Shown here: positions 8,309 through 17,272 of the stretch, in pieces
Numbering within the stretch: the stretch's first letter is position 1
Layout of the letters: every line of letters starts with the position of its first letter
NCBI GenBank assembly: GCA_002840765.1
Contig: PHCE01000003.1
Location: 1 to 64,000, forward strand
Reading direction: 5' to 3'
From: Betaproteobacteria bacterium HGW-Betaproteobacteria-7
Lineage (GTDB): Bacteria > Pseudomonadota > Gammaproteobacteria > Burkholderiales > Rhodocyclaceae
DNA length: 64,000 bases
Notes under the pieces: generated by a model
The model's input: only the letters and a program-made list of their open reading frames with translations
Database searches by the model: none
Told to the model about the DNA's origin: nothing
Translations under genes and position numbers: made by a program

Positions 8309-9752
8309 GACGATCCCGGACGACGACGGCGACCGTCTTCAGGATGATGTAGATGTCCAGGCCGAGCGACCAGTTGCGCAGATAGTCGAGATCGAAGTCG
8401 ATGCGCGCCTTCATCTTGTCCAGTGTGTCGGTCTCGCCGCGCAGGCCGTTGATCTGTGCCCAGCCGGTGATGCCCGGCTTGACCTTGTGGCGGACCATGT
8501 AGCCCTTGATCAGCTTGCGGTACTGCTCGTTGTGGGCCACCGCATGCGGGCGCGGCCCGACGATGCTCATCCGTCCCTGCAGGACATTGACGAACTGGGG
8601 CAGTTCGTCGAGTGAGGTCTTGCGCAGGATGGCACCGAGGCGGGTGACGCGCTGGTCACCCTGGCGCGCCTGGACGACGAATGCGCCGTCTTCGCAGACG
8701 GTCATCGAGCGAAATTTGTAGACCACGATTTCCTGACCATCCAGCCCGTAACGGCGCTGCTTGAAGATCACCGGGCCGGGCGACGAGAACTTGACGCCGA
8801 GGGCCAGCAACAGCAGCAGCGGCGAGATCAGGAGCAGGATCAGAGTGCCCAGGAACAGATCCTCGGCCCGCTTGATCAGCCCGTTGACGCCGGTAAAGGG
8901 CGTTTCGCAGACGGAAACCACCGGCATGTCGCAGATCGATTCCGTCCGGCTCTGGATCATGTCGGTGACGAACAGGTCGGGCACGAAGAAGATTGAGGCC
9001 GTGGTGTCCCGCAGATCGTCCAGCAGGCGCAGGATGCGCGGCTGGGTGGCCATCGGCAAGGAAATGTAGATGTGGTTGATACCCTGTTCCTTGGTGTAGG
9101 CGGCCACTTCGTCGATGCGCCCGAGCAGCGGCCGCTCGTGGCCGGCGGTGCGCAGGCGCTCGGCGCTGCGATCGTCAAAGAAGCCGCGCATTTGTAGATC
9201 GGTGTAGGGGCTGCAGACCAGGCGATGGGCCAGTTCGGCGCCCTGTTCGTTCAAGCCGACGACGATCGCCCGCTTGCTGCCCTGGGCCTTGAGCAGCCAC
9301 GGGGCGGCGAGGCGGAAGAGGGCATGGCCGGCGACCAACGCCGCTGGTGTCGCCCACAGCCAGGTGACGATCGCGTGTTGGGAGAACAGGCTCAGGCTGC
9401 GCGTGGCGTAGCCGAAGAACAGGAACAGCAAGGTGATGGAAAACCAGCCGCTCAAGATGCCGAGGAGGCTGCGGCCGAAGGTTTTCTGCAGTCGCGGATG
9501 GGCCGGAAAGGTCAGGGCGAAGGCCATCAACGAGACGATCATGTAGGGCAGCGAAATCACGCCATCCTCAAACAAGGCGATCAGCCAGATCGTGCCGGTC
9601 AGGATGGTTGGCTCGAGGATAATCTCGACCAGGTTGAGCAGGTTGTCGCGGCCGATGTGCAGGCTCGTCGCCCGGTGGAAACGCGACGGGCTGCCGATGT
9701 ACTGGGCGGCTGCCGGTGGGGCGGTTTCGCAGAAGGAGGCGACGGAGTTCAT
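8298..9752 (-). CDS. undecaprenyl-phosphate sugar phosphotransferase (WcaJ/EpsB type)
   Basis: The protein has 484 residues with four to five N-terminal membrane helices, a CoA-binding-like middle domain (KRAIVVGLNEQGAEL, about residues 145-160), and a C-terminal bacterial sugar transferase domain with KQRRYGLDGQEIVVYKFRSM, LRKTSLDELPQ and SIVGPRPHA. It transfers a hexose-1-phosphate to undecaprenyl phosphate, the first step of the repeat unit. It is encoded separately from the main EPS block, with PhoX and VapBC in between. The start at 9752 is chosen because the longer reading is non-membranous and atypical. There is no good ribosome site. Confidence 0.88.
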   Translation of the reverse strand: MNSVASFCETAPPAAAQYIGSPSRFHRATSLHIGRDNLLNLVEIILEPTILTGTIWLIALFEDGVISLPYMIVSLMAFALTFPAHPRLQKTFGRSLLGILSGWFSITLLFLFFGYATRSLSLFSQHAIVTWLWATPAALVAGHALFRLAAPWLLKAQGSKRAIVVGLNEQGAELAHRLVCSPYTDLQMRGFFDDRSAERLRTAGHERPLLGRIDEVAAYTKEQGINHIYISLPMATQPRILRLLDDLRDTTASIFFVPDLFVTDMIQSRTESICDMPVVSVCETPFTGVNGLIKRAEDLFLGTLILLLISPLLLLLALGVKFSSPGPVIFKQRRYGLDGQEIVVYKFRSMTVCEDGAFVVQARQGDQRVTRLGAILRKTSLDELPQFVNVLQGRMSIVGPRPHAVAHNEQYRKLIKGYMVRHKVKPGITGWAQINGLRGETDTLDKMKARIDFDLDYLRNWSLGLDIYIILKTVAVVVRDRHAY

Positions 9753-10091
9753 GGGGAGTCGTTGGCGGTTGGTGATGACCGGGGGCAAAGCGCCACCGGG
9801 GAATGCAGGGTATGCCGAGATCATTAAGTTAATGTGACGGGCAGCGGATGTCGGCAAGCGTTTGGTGGACGCTTTCCGACGGTCACCATGCATCGTTCGT
9901 GTTACGGCAATGCGAAAGGCAAGAGTTTTTTGTGCGGGATGACGAATACCCGCTGTCGATGAGCCGAACGGACTACTTCCGTGACCGGGGTGCAAGCGAA
10001 GCGATGTAATAAAGCGCCGCCAGACTCGTATATCCAAGGGCAGTTCGTCTGCTCCGTTCGCTCCCCCTGAATCGAGAACAGAGAGGTTTCC
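9753..10091. other. divergent intergenic region (wcaJ-type / phoX)
   Basis: These 339 bases separate divergent genes and hold no ORF that looks real. I looked for two CTGTCAT-type Pho box half sites ahead of phoX and did not find a convincing pair. The one clear structure is the inverted repeat at 9850-9880. The last 15 bases before phoX contain CAGAGAGG, a usable ribosome binding site. Confidence 0.5.
9850..9880. promoter_or_regulatory. imperfect inverted repeat, candidate operator or hairpin
   Basis: The arms GTCGGCAAGCGT and ACGCTTTCCGAC are complementary except for one mismatch and are separated by seven bases. The repeat lies in the middle of the divergent promoter region between the sugar transferase and phoX genes. 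It lacks a T-tract, so it is more likely a protein-binding site than a terminator. No regulator is proposed. Confidence 0.4.
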
Positions 10092-12263
10092 ATGAAAGGT
10101 ATCAAGCATCCGAAGAACGATCTGACGATCAATCCCTCGGGCAACTCATCGATCATCGACATCATTGGCCGTATCGATGTTTCCCGTCGTCGCTTCGTCC
10201 AGGGCACCACCAGCGCTGGCGTGCTGGCAGCGGCCGGTGGCGTTACCCTGTCCGGCCTTGTCGGTACCGTCGAAGCAGCGCAGCCGGGCAACATGGCAAT
10301 CGGCATCGGCTTTGAAGGCATTCCGCCGTCGCTGGCCAGCGGTGGCCGCGTTGCCGATCTCGTCGCCGTGCCCAACGGCTACACAGCCAACCTGCTCGTC
10401 GCCTGGGGCGACCCGATCATGCCCGGCGCACCGGCCTACAAGGCAGATGCCTCCAATACGGCAGCCGATCAGATGAAGCAGTACGGCATGCACACCGACG
10501 GCATGCATTTCTTCCCCTTCCCGAGTCGTGGCCGGGAACTCAGCGATCGCGGCATTCTTTGCGCCAACAACGAGTACACCCATGAGGAGATCCTCTTCCC
10601 GGACGGCCAGGTCGGCGCCGGCTACACCATTGAAAAGTGCCGCAAGTCGCAGTCGGCGCACGGTGTTTCCATACTCGAAATTCGTCGTGTCAATGGCAAG
10701 TGGTCGGTGGTAGGCAATTCGATCTACGGTCGTCGCCTGACCTCCAACACGCCGATGCGCGTCTCCGGCCCAGCCGCCGGCCACGCGTTGATGAAGGTCA
10801 AGGCCTACAACATCACGCCGACCGGCTCCCTGCCGACCGGCCAGATGACCGACGGCTACTCGGCCAACGGCACCATCAACAACTGCGCGCACGGCATCAC
10901 GCCGTGGGGTACCTACCTTACCTGCGAAGAAAACTGGAACGGCAACTTCGGCGCCAATGCTCCCCTGCCGGGCGTCGCCACCGAGGCCGGCAAGCTCTAT
11001 AACCGCTATGGCGTGACCGCTGGCGGTTTCGGCTATCGCTGGCATACGGTTGATCCGCGCTTCGATCTCGCCGAGAACCCGAACGAAACCAACCTGTTCG
11101 GCTGGGTCGTCGAAGTCGATCCGCTCGATCCCAAGTCGGTTCCGGTCAAGCGCACCGCCCTCGGTCGCATCAAGCATGAGAGTGCCCAGTACGTTGTTGA
11201 TCGCACCAACCGCCTGGCCTTCTACATGGGCGACGACGAACGCAACGAATACATCTACAAGTTCGTTTGTGCCGGCAAGTACAACCCGGGCAACAAGGCC
11301 GCCAACCGCAACCTGCTCGACGAGGGCACCCTCTACGTCGCCCGCTTTGACGCAGACATGACCGGTGTCTGGCTGGCCCTGCGTCCGGAAACCATGGGCG
11401 TGGATGGCGTCGCCCTGCGTGACAACCCGAACTTCGCCGGTGCCGACGACGCCGAAGTGATGGCCAAGATCCTCGTCAAGACCCGCATGGCAGCCGATGC
11501 TGTCGGCGCCACGATGATGGACCGCCCGGAATGGACCGGCGCCCGTCCGCGTCTCAACGCCAACGACGAGGTCGAGGTCTATTGCACGCTGACCAACAAC
11601 AGCCGTCGTGGCACCTCGCCGGCCTCCGCCAACAAGGCCGACGGCTCCTCCGGTGCCGCTTCTGCACGACCGGCGGTTGATGCCGCCAACCCAAGGGAAG
11701 ACAACATCTACGGACACATCATCCGCTGGCGCGAAGATGACAAGTCGGTTGCCGCTGTCGCCTTCAACTGGGACATCTTCGTCCAGTGCGGCGATACGCA
11801 GACCGCGCGTGCCGCCAAGCCGACCAACGACTACAAGGGCAACATCGTTGCCGACCCGGTTGGCAGTGCCGACCTGGGTGCGCCGGACGGCCTGTGGTTC
11901 GACCCGTTCGGTCGTCTCTGGGTGCAGACCGACCAGGCCGGCACCGGTGCTGGCGAGTGGATCAACATTGGCGCCAACAGCCTTTCCTGCGCCGATCCGG
12001 TCACCAAGGAGTTCCGTCGTTTCCTGACCGGTCCGAATGGCTGCGAAGTCACCGGCATCACCATGACGCCGGATGGCAAGACGCTCTTCGTCGGCGTCCA
12101 GCACCCTGGTGAGGGCGCTACCGCTGCCAACCCGACCCAGAACTCCGACTGGCCGGCCAGCCAGTGGGCCGCCCGGCACGATGGCACGTCCTTGCCGGCA
12201 GGCCGTCCGCGTTCTGGCGTCGTCGTCATCAGCAAGAACGATGGCGGCATCATCGGTACCTGA
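10092..12263 (+). CDS. phoX: PhoX-family alkaline phosphatase (DUF839), Tat-exported
   Basis: The 723-residue protein has a twin-arginine signal (SRRRF at residues 31-35, then a weakly hydrophobic Ala/Gly stretch ending near VEAAQ). It then has PhoX-family landmarks: CANNEYTHEE, CAHGITPWGTYLTCEEN, a KHESAQYVV region, DDERNEYIYKFV, GAPDGLWFDPFGRLWVQTD and GPNGCEVTG. PhoX enzymes hydrolyse organic phosphate monoesters outside the cytoplasm, using iron and calcium. Such genes are usually induced by phosphate starvation, but I do not see a clear Pho box. A PEP-CTERM gene follows 63 bases later in the same direction. Confidence 0.9.
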   Translation: MKGIKHPKNDLTINPSGNSSIIDIIGRIDVSRRRFVQGTTSAGVLAAAGGVTLSGLVGTVEAAQPGNMAIGIGFEGIPPSLASGGRVADLVAVPNGYTANLLVAWGDPIMPGAPAYKADASNTAADQMKQYGMHTDGMHFFPFPSRGRELSDRGILCANNEYTHEEILFPDGQVGAGYTIEKCRKSQSAHGVSILEIRRVNGKWSVVGNSIYGRRLTSNTPMRVSGPAAGHALMKVKAYNITPTGSLPTGQMTDGYSANGTINNCAHGITPWGTYLTCEENWNGNFGANAPLPGVATEAGKLYNRYGVTAGGFGYRWHTVDPRFDLAENPNETNLFGWVVEVDPLDPKSVPVKRTALGRIKHESAQYVVDRTNRLAFYMGDDERNEYIYKFVCAGKYNPGNKAANRNLLDEGTLYVARFDADMTGVWLALRPETMGVDGVALRDNPNFAGADDAEVMAKILVKTRMAADAVGATMMDRPEWTGARPRLNANDEVEVYCTLTNNSRRGTSPASANKADGSSGAASARPAVDAANPREDNIYGHIIRWREDDKSVAAVAFNWDIFVQCGDTQTARAAKPTNDYKGNIVADPVGSADLGAPDGLWFDPFGRLWVQTDQAGTGAGEWINIGANSLSCADPVTKEFRRFLTGPNGCEVTGITMTPDGKTLFVGVQHPGEGATAANPTQNSDWPASQWAARHDGTSLPAGRPRSGVVVISKNDGGIIGT

Positions 12264-12326
12264 TTGACCCGGCCCGCACCGGCGGTCGCCGGGCGGGCCA
12301 ATGTACACAGCAGAAAGGATCTGAGT

Positions 12327-12980
12327 ATGTTCAACCGCAATCTCATCGCCGGCCTCATCCTGGCCGCCACCACCGTCGGCGCCCAGGCTGCCGGCGTCAT
12401 TGTTGACCGCGCCAACGTCCCGGCCAACGCCATCGTCATCGATTTCGAAAACTACGACGGCCTCGTCGTGAACGCCGGCGAAAGCCTTGCTGTCGGTGGC
12501 GTCACCTTCACCCCCGGCGAGCAGCTCACCGTCGGCCAGGGCATCGCCGATCTTGGCGAAAACGGCATCTGGGGCGCCGGCAACAAGTTCGTGTCCTTCG
12601 ATAACATCGGCAACATGACGCTGGATATTAGCTTCAACGGCCATAGCACCATGGGCGTCGCCTTCGACTACAGCGTTTGGGAAACCGATCTCGACGGCTC
12701 GGCCTTCCTGACCGCCCGCTACTTCGATCTGGGCAACAATCTGATCAAGACCACGAAGTTCATCTTTTCGCCCTTCGGTGCCGAAACCTACAACCAGTTC
12801 CAGAGCTTCGGCTACGTCAGCGACAGCGCCAACATCGCCCGGGTCACCCTGAGCGGCGACGGCGTCGTCTTCGACAACCTCACCTACACCCAGCCGGTAC
12901 CCGAGCCGCACAGCATCGCCATGCTGCTCGCCGGCCTCGGCCTGGTCGGTGCGGTGACCCGTCGTCGCCAGCGCGTCTGA
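12327..12980 (+). CDS. secreted PEP-CTERM protein downstream of PhoX
   Basis: The 217-residue product has a Sec signal peptide ending at GAQA and a C-terminal PEP-CTERM tail: PVPEP, a hydrophobic segment (IAMLLAGLGLVGAV) and RRRQRV. The central domain is beta-rich and looks like a lectin-like or jelly-roll fold (VIDFENYDG near residue 30), common among PEP-CTERM proteins. The ATG at 12327 follows GAAAGGATC. It is probably co-transcribed with phoX and ends at the terminator at 12998. Confidence 0.85.
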   Translation: MFNRNLIAGLILAATTVGAQAAGVIVDRANVPANAIVIDFENYDGLVVNAGESLAVGGVTFTPGEQLTVGQGIADLGENGIWGAGNKFVSFDNIGNMTLDISFNGHSTMGVAFDYSVWETDLDGSAFLTARYFDLGNNLIKTTKFIFSPFGAETYNQFQSFGYVSDSANIARVTLSGDGVVFDNLTYTQPVPEPHSIAMLLAGLGLVGAVTRRRQRV

Positions 12981-12997
12981 TTCGGGAGTTACTGGAG

Positions 12998-13022
12998 AAG
13001 GGGCCGCAAGGCCCCTTTTTTT
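12998..13022 (+). terminator. rho-independent terminator after the phoX unit
   Basis: A perfect eight-base stem (AAGGGGCC / GGCCCCTT) with a stable GCAA tetraloop is followed by a run of T residues at 13016-13022. Confidence 0.92.
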
Positions 13023-13038
13023 GTGCACATGGGCAGCA

Positions 13039-13067
13039 TTGAAAGTAAGGCGATTGTGCATTATGCT
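13039..13067 (+). promoter_or_regulatory. sigma-70-type promoter for vapBC
   Basis: TTGAAA (13039-13044) and TATGCT (13062-13067) are separated by exactly 17 bases and lie 40 bases before the vapB start codon. Toxin-antitoxin pairs of this class usually repress their own promoter; I did not identify an operator palindrome. Confidence 0.55.
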
Positions 13068-13106
13068 GTAGCGTATCTACATCAACAGATTCCGAGGAGC
13101 TCCCCC

Positions 13107-13358
13107 ATGACCACATTGACAGTTACCGCGCGGGGGCAAGTGACATTCAGGAAAGAGGTGCTGCAACACCTCGGCATCAAGCCTGGTGAAAAAATCGAAT
13201 TGGATTTATTGCCAGATGGCAGGGGCATGCTCAAAGCAGCCCGGCCAACGGGAACGGTTGATGGCTTCATCGGATTGCTCGCAGGGCGGACAAAGAAGGT
13301 CGCTACCCTTGAAGAAATCAACCAGGCCGTCGCGCAAGCTTGGGCAGGTAAAGAATGA
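13107..13358 (+). CDS. vapB: AbrB/VapB-type antitoxin
   Basis: This 83-residue protein has an N-terminal SpoVT/AbrB DNA-binding domain (TLTVTARGQVTFRKEVLQHL, then GIKPGEKIELDLLPDG) and a C-terminal tail (TVDGFIGLLAGRTKK and a helical end) suited to block the toxin. The start at 13107 is fixed by GAGGAGC upstream. The last codon overlaps the start of the toxin gene (ATGA), typical for co-translated toxin-antitoxin pairs. Confidence 0.87.
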   Translation: MTTLTVTARGQVTFRKEVLQHLGIKPGEKIELDLLPDGRGMLKAARPTGTVDGFIGLLAGRTKKVATLEEINQAVAQAWAGKE

Positions 13359-13750
13359 GGGTCGCTGTTGATACCAACGTGCTTGTTCGTGCTGTTGTGG
13401 GCGATGACCCATTGCAGGCGAGCGCTGCCGCAAAGGTTTTGGCCGATGCCGAATTGATAGCTGTCGCGCTGCCGTGCCTGTGTGAGTTTGTGTGGGTGTT
13501 GCTCAGAGTCTACGACTTCCATCCCTCCGATACGGCCGCCGCGATCCGCGCACTACTTGCCGTAGCCAACGTGGAAGTGAACAGGCCCGCCGTTGAGGCC
13601 GGCTTGGCGGTGCTTGAAGCCGGCGGGGATTTTGCCGATGGCGTCATCGCCTACGAAGGGAACTGGCTCGGCGGTGAAACCTTCGTTTCCTTCGATAAAA
13701 AGGCGGTGGTACTTCTTCAGGCGCAAGGTCAATCAGCGCTTCTATTGTGA
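13355..13750 (+). CDS. vapC: VapC-type PIN-domain toxin
   Basis: A PIN-domain ribonuclease of 131 residues. The acidic metal-binding residues are visible: D6 (VAVDTNVLVRA), E44 (CEFVWVL), D92/D95 (GGDFADGVIA) and D114 (VSFDKK). VapC toxins cleave tRNA or rRNA when released from the antitoxin. It forms an operon with the AbrB-like antitoxin and sits as an island between the phoX unit and the exopolysaccharide block. Confidence 0.88.
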   Translation: MRVAVDTNVLVRAVVGDDPLQASAAAKVLADAELIAVALPCLCEFVWVLLRVYDFHPSDTAAAIRALLAVANVEVNRPAVEAGLAVLEAGGDFADGVIAYEGNWLGGETFVSFDKKAVVLLQAQGQSALLL

Positions 13751-13801
13751 TTGTTTCCAATTGCCGCCGCAGTTGTTCCACTAACTGAACGGCATTGCCC
13801 C

Positions 13802-14905
13802 CTATCCCCGCGAATCTCCCCAGCGCAGCTTGCACTGGTCATCGCCGACATAGGTCGTATCCCCGGCACGATCAACGCAATAGCGAGGTGAAACGATCAT
13901 CTCGGAGAACTCCATGCCTTCGCCGATGCGGGTGTATTCGAAGAGCACACTGCGAATGACCTTGGCCCCCTTGCGCAGGTGGCTGCCATGGCCGATCCAG
14001 GCCGGGCCGATGACCGAACAGCCGGGTTCGATCCTGACGTTGGAGCCGATATAGGCCGGGCCGACGATCTTGCAACTGCCCCAGGCAATGGCCGTATTCG
14101 GCCCGACCCAGACGCCAGGTTCGATCTCCTTGCCCGGCATGTGCATCTGTGCCACCTCGCCGCGCAGCACCCGCTGCAACACCGACCAGTAGTCGGTGAC
14201 GCGGCCGATGTCGATCCAGTTGAAGAAGCGGTTCTGGACATAGAAAGGCATGCCGTTTTCCGCCATCAGTGGGAACAGCTGGCTGCCGATGTCGAACTCG
14301 ACACCGGAGGGAACGAGATCCAGCACCGGCGGCTCGAAAATATAGATGCCGGTACTCGCCAGTGAGGACTTCGCCTCGGCCGGTTTCGGCTTTTCCTGAA
14401 AGGATTCGATCCGGCCGTCATCGTTGGCCACCACGATGCCATAGTTCTGCACCTGATCCTTCGGCACCTCCAGCGCCACCACGCTGGCCATGGCGCCCTT
14501 GCTGCCATGCTCGGCCAGGGCAGCGTCGAGATCGAGATCGATGATCGCATCGCCGCAAATCACCAGCGTCGTTTCGTCGAAGAAACCGCCGAAATCCTGG
14601 ATTGCCTTCATGCCGCCAGCCGAGCCCTTGGGCTTGGGCACGATGTCGCCGTGATCGTGGATGCCCTCGTACGAGTAACCGATACTTGCCCCCCAGCGCC
14701 GGCCGTCGCCGAAGTAATCCTCAATCTTCCGGTGGTGATAAGCCACGTTGACCATGATCTCGGTAATGCCGTAGCGCACCAGATGCTCGATCAGATACTC
14801 CATCACCGGCTTGCCGAGAATCGGCACCATCGGCTTCGGCCAGTCCTTGGTCAGTGGCCGCACGCGTGTTCCCTGGCCGGCGGCCAGAATCATCCCTTTT
14901 GCCAT
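13802..14905 (-). CDS. sugar-1-phosphate nucleotidyltransferase with beta-helix C-terminus
   Basis: The 367-residue protein has the nucleotidyltransferase motif GMILAAGQGTRVRPLTKDWP(KP) at the N-terminus, a metal-binding CGDAIIDLD near residue 115, and a left-handed parallel beta-helix of hexapeptide repeats from about 250 on. It probably activates mannose-1-phosphate or glucose-1-phosphate for the EPS repeat unit, but the exact sugar cannot be read from the sequence. The start MAKGMIL at 14905 is preceded by GGGGGGAAC. It is the last gene of the EPS block. Confidence 0.82.
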   Translation of the reverse strand: MAKGMILAAGQGTRVRPLTKDWPKPMVPILGKPVMEYLIEHLVRYGITEIMVNVAYHHRKIEDYFGDGRRWGASIGYSYEGIHDHGDIVPKPKGSAGGMKAIQDFGGFFDETTLVICGDAIIDLDLDAALAEHGSKGAMASVVALEVPKDQVQNYGIVVANDDGRIESFQEKPKPAEAKSSLASTGIYIFEPPVLDLVPSGVEFDIGSQLFPLMAENGMPFYVQNRFFNWIDIGRVTDYWSVLQRVLRGEVAQMHMPGKEIEPGVWVGPNTAIAWGSCKIVGPAYIGSNVRIEPGCSVIGPAWIGHGSHLRKGAKVIRSVLFEYTRIGEGMEFSEMIVSPRYCVDRAGDTTYVGDDQCKLRWGDSRG

Positions 14906-14932
14906 GTTCCCCCCCAAACGCATCTACAGAAT

Positions 14933-16096
14933 TCAATTCACCGGCAAGTTCGCCTCAGGCGAGGCATCTCGACCCCGGCTATGACTGCTCTTATTCAGAA
15001 TGGTCTTGTACACATCGAATGTTCTAGTCGCGATCGCATCCCAGTCATAGCGAGCCGCGACCCACACTCGGCGCTGATTTCTCTCCTGCTGGAATGGCAC
15101 GCGCTTGGCGAAGGCCTTAAGACGCCCACTGAGCGCATCAACCGCGCCCAACGGGAAGTAGCTATCTTCCGGAAGACCTACTTCGAGATTCGCCGGAATA
15201 TCGCTGGCGATGACCGGCAGGCCGAATGAGAGAGCTTCCAGCAGCGCGATCGGCAGCCCCTCGTGGGAAGAAGGAAGTACGAAAACAGCGGCATGGCTGT
15301 AAAGCTCTTTGAGAGCCAGTCCTGTTTGAAGTCCGGTGCAAACAATGTCGGTCGATGCTCTGGCGCTTTCGAGAACCTCTCGGACATAGGCGTCGGGGTG
15401 GTCGGAAGCGCCGACAATGGCCAGTTTCCATCCGGGAATGGAAGCCAGGCGGAATGCCGCGATCAGGTCCAGATGCCGCTTCTCGGGAACGAGTCGGCTG
15501 ACGATCACGACATACTTGCCGCGCTCCAAGCCGAACTGCTCGATAGTGCCTGTCGTCGTGGGTAACTCGGGCAGCACCACGCCATTTGGAATCAGAAAGC
15601 TGTCCCGCCGATGCGATGTCTGGACAATTCCCGCAATCACTTTGGAGATCACGATCCGCGCATTCGAGCTGCGCATACCGAAGCGTTCCCCTAACCTGAG
15701 TACCGTGCGGGCAAACGCCCCCCACTTTTGCCGATCGTAGTCAGGGCCGTGATGTGTGACGACCACCCGCAACCCGAGCAACTTTGCCAGGGGCGTCATC
15801 ACTGCAGGACCGATGGCCTGGATGTGCAGAATGTCCGGGCGCGAGACCAGTCCTGCGTAAAGCGTGCCGAGAAAGGTGTGGAGAACGGCTTCCAAGCCTT
15901 TTGACTTTGGCGACCATATCCGCTTGAATCGCACGCCCTGCCACTGGCTAGGCTGTTCCGGCTGATAGGGAGCCCTGGCGATGACTTCCACCTCACAGCC
16001 CATCGCAGCAAGCCGCGGGCACAAATGCTCGGCGTGCGTTTCCACGCCTCCCTGCACGTTCGGAAATCCACGCAAACCGATGAATGCAACTCGCAT
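14933..16096 (-). CDS. glycosyltransferase family 4 (EPS assembly)
   Basis: The 387-residue GT-B-fold enzyme has the N-terminal signature MRVAFIGLRGFPNVQGGVET(H), which is typical of GT4 enzymes that begin with a Gly-rich loop after the first strand. The C-terminal Rossmann half has VSRLVPEKRHLDLI and the EX7E-like region SSHEGLPIALLEALSFGLPV. It should add one sugar to the lipid-linked intermediate. It starts four bases after the stop of the radical SAM gene. Confidence 0.85.
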   Translation of the reverse strand: MRVAFIGLRGFPNVQGGVETHAEHLCPRLAAMGCEVEVIARAPYQPEQPSQWQGVRFKRIWSPKSKGLEAVLHTFLGTLYAGLVSRPDILHIQAIGPAVMTPLAKLLGLRVVVTHHGPDYDRQKWGAFARTVLRLGERFGMRSSNARIVISKVIAGIVQTSHRRDSFLIPNGVVLPELPTTTGTIEQFGLERGKYVVIVSRLVPEKRHLDLIAAFRLASIPGWKLAIVGASDHPDAYVREVLESARASTDIVCTGLQTGLALKELYSHAAVFVLPSSHEGLPIALLEALSFGLPVIASDIPANLEVGLPEDSYFPLGAVDALSGRLKAFAKRVPFQQERNQRRVWVAARYDWDAIATRTFDVYKTILNKSSHSRGRDASPEANLPVN

Positions 16097-16100
16097 GATC

Positions 16101-17261
16101 TCAATCTGTCCGCAGCATGTCTGCGAGTTCCAGCTCCGATAGGGTGATTTTTTCACGCGGCATGATCAAGATCGGCTTCGAAACGCCGTGGCCGGATTCG
16201 CGCAAGTTGCCCTGCAACGGGTCTTGGCCTACGTCATACTGCGGGATGTCATCAATGCAAACCTGCTTGCCGAGCATCGACTTGATCTTGTTCTTTACGA
16301 CCCACTTCGTCGGGTGCGTGATGTACTTCTTCATCACCGGCGCCGCAGTTCCGACCATCCAGCAGTTTTTCGGGCAGGTGCGTACAAGCCCGCGAACCTT
16401 GTTCGCTTGCTCGCTGTTCCACAGTGCATCGAAGCTCTCGAAGTTGCGGATATTGCCCATCGACTCCTTCCAGTAACGCTCTTCCAGGCCGTTGCAAGGA
16501 AAGACATCACCGTACGGCTCGATGAAGAAGTTCGCGCTTCCTGCCTCGCACGGCAGCATGCGCTGCTGGCCCCGGATATAGTTGATCAGCCCGAGATTGA
16601 AGAACGCCCGATACCAAGCTTTCGGGTGGTTCTCCTGTAGCAGCAGTTCGATCAGTTTCTGGAAGTTGCCGATCACCTCATTCTTGTTGGTTATCTCGTT
16701 GTCGTCCTTGTGGAAATAGTATGAGTTGTGGAATGCGGCGGTCGCGAACTCCATGCCAAGTTCGCGCGACAGCTTGTAAAGCCAGAGCATGTCTTCTGAG
16801 TTCTTGTTGGACACCGTGCAACCGTAGCCGATGTCCTTGATGCCCATTTCCTTAAGCGTCAGCAAGACGCGAAGTCCCCGGTCGAAGCTGCCGTCACGGC
16901 CCCGCAGGTCGTCGTTCTTCTCCGAAAGTCCCTCGATGCTGACGCGGATGCCAATGTCTGGAAACCTCTCCGCCATCTTGAAGATGCGATCGGTGTGCCA
17001 ACCCGAAGTGGAGATCACGATGCGCGGTGATTTTTTCATCATCACCTCGACGATCTCCTCCAGGTCCCGGCGTACAAAAGGCTCGCCCCCAGTGATGTTC
17101 ACGAACTTGAAAGAGGGCAGTATCTCCAGTTCCTTCGCGGTGATCTCGCGCCTCTTGTCGGTGGGGTTCTCCCATATGTCGCACATCTTGCAGCGCATCT
17201 GGCAGCGATACGTCGTGATGATCGAAACGTCCGTTGGGTAAGGTGCTGCAGGCTGCTGCAT
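16101..17261 (-). CDS. radical SAM/SPASM domain protein in the EPS operon
   Basis: This 386-residue protein has the radical SAM cluster motif as C20-x3-C24-x2-C27 (YRCQMRCKMC), followed by FVNITGGEPFVRRDLEEI. The C-terminal part is SPASM-like, with Cys-rich LPCEAGSANFFIEPYGDVF(PCNG) and TCPKNCWMV. Such enzymes use SAM-derived radicals. In EPS or antigen clusters they may modify a sugar or a small molecule, but the substrate is unknown. It lies between two glycosyltransferase genes in the same operon. Base composition is lower in GC than the flanking housekeeping genes. Confidence 0.85.
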   Translation of the reverse strand: MQQPAAPYPTDVSIITTYRCQMRCKMCDIWENPTDKRREITAKELEILPSFKFVNITGGEPFVRRDLEEIVEVMMKKSPRIVISTSGWHTDRIFKMAERFPDIGIRVSIEGLSEKNDDLRGRDGSFDRGLRVLLTLKEMGIKDIGYGCTVSNKNSEDMLWLYKLSRELGMEFATAAFHNSYYFHKDDNEITNKNEVIGNFQKLIELLLQENHPKAWYRAFFNLGLINYIRGQQRMLPCEAGSANFFIEPYGDVFPCNGLEERYWKESMGNIRNFESFDALWNSEQANKVRGLVRTCPKNCWMVGTAAPVMKKYITHPTKWVVKNKIKSMLGKQVCIDDIPQYDVGQDPLQGNLRESGHGVSKPILIMPREKITLSELELADMLRTD

Positions 17262-17272
17262 GTCGTTTTCCT

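Noticed and set aside
9880..10080. Possible Pho box ahead of phoX
   Set aside because: No pair of CTGTCAT-like half sites with the right spacing was found.
10146..13061. Open frame of 971 codons on the minus strand across phoX
   Set aside because: The translation has low-complexity composition (Gly, Val, Asp, Ala) typical of antisense shadows, and it covers three clear plus-strand features and the terminator.
14950..14975. Short palindrome TCGCCTCAGGCGA near the 3' end of a glycosyltransferase
   Set aside because: Only one small hairpin and none of the conserved repeat blocks; not another copy of the element.
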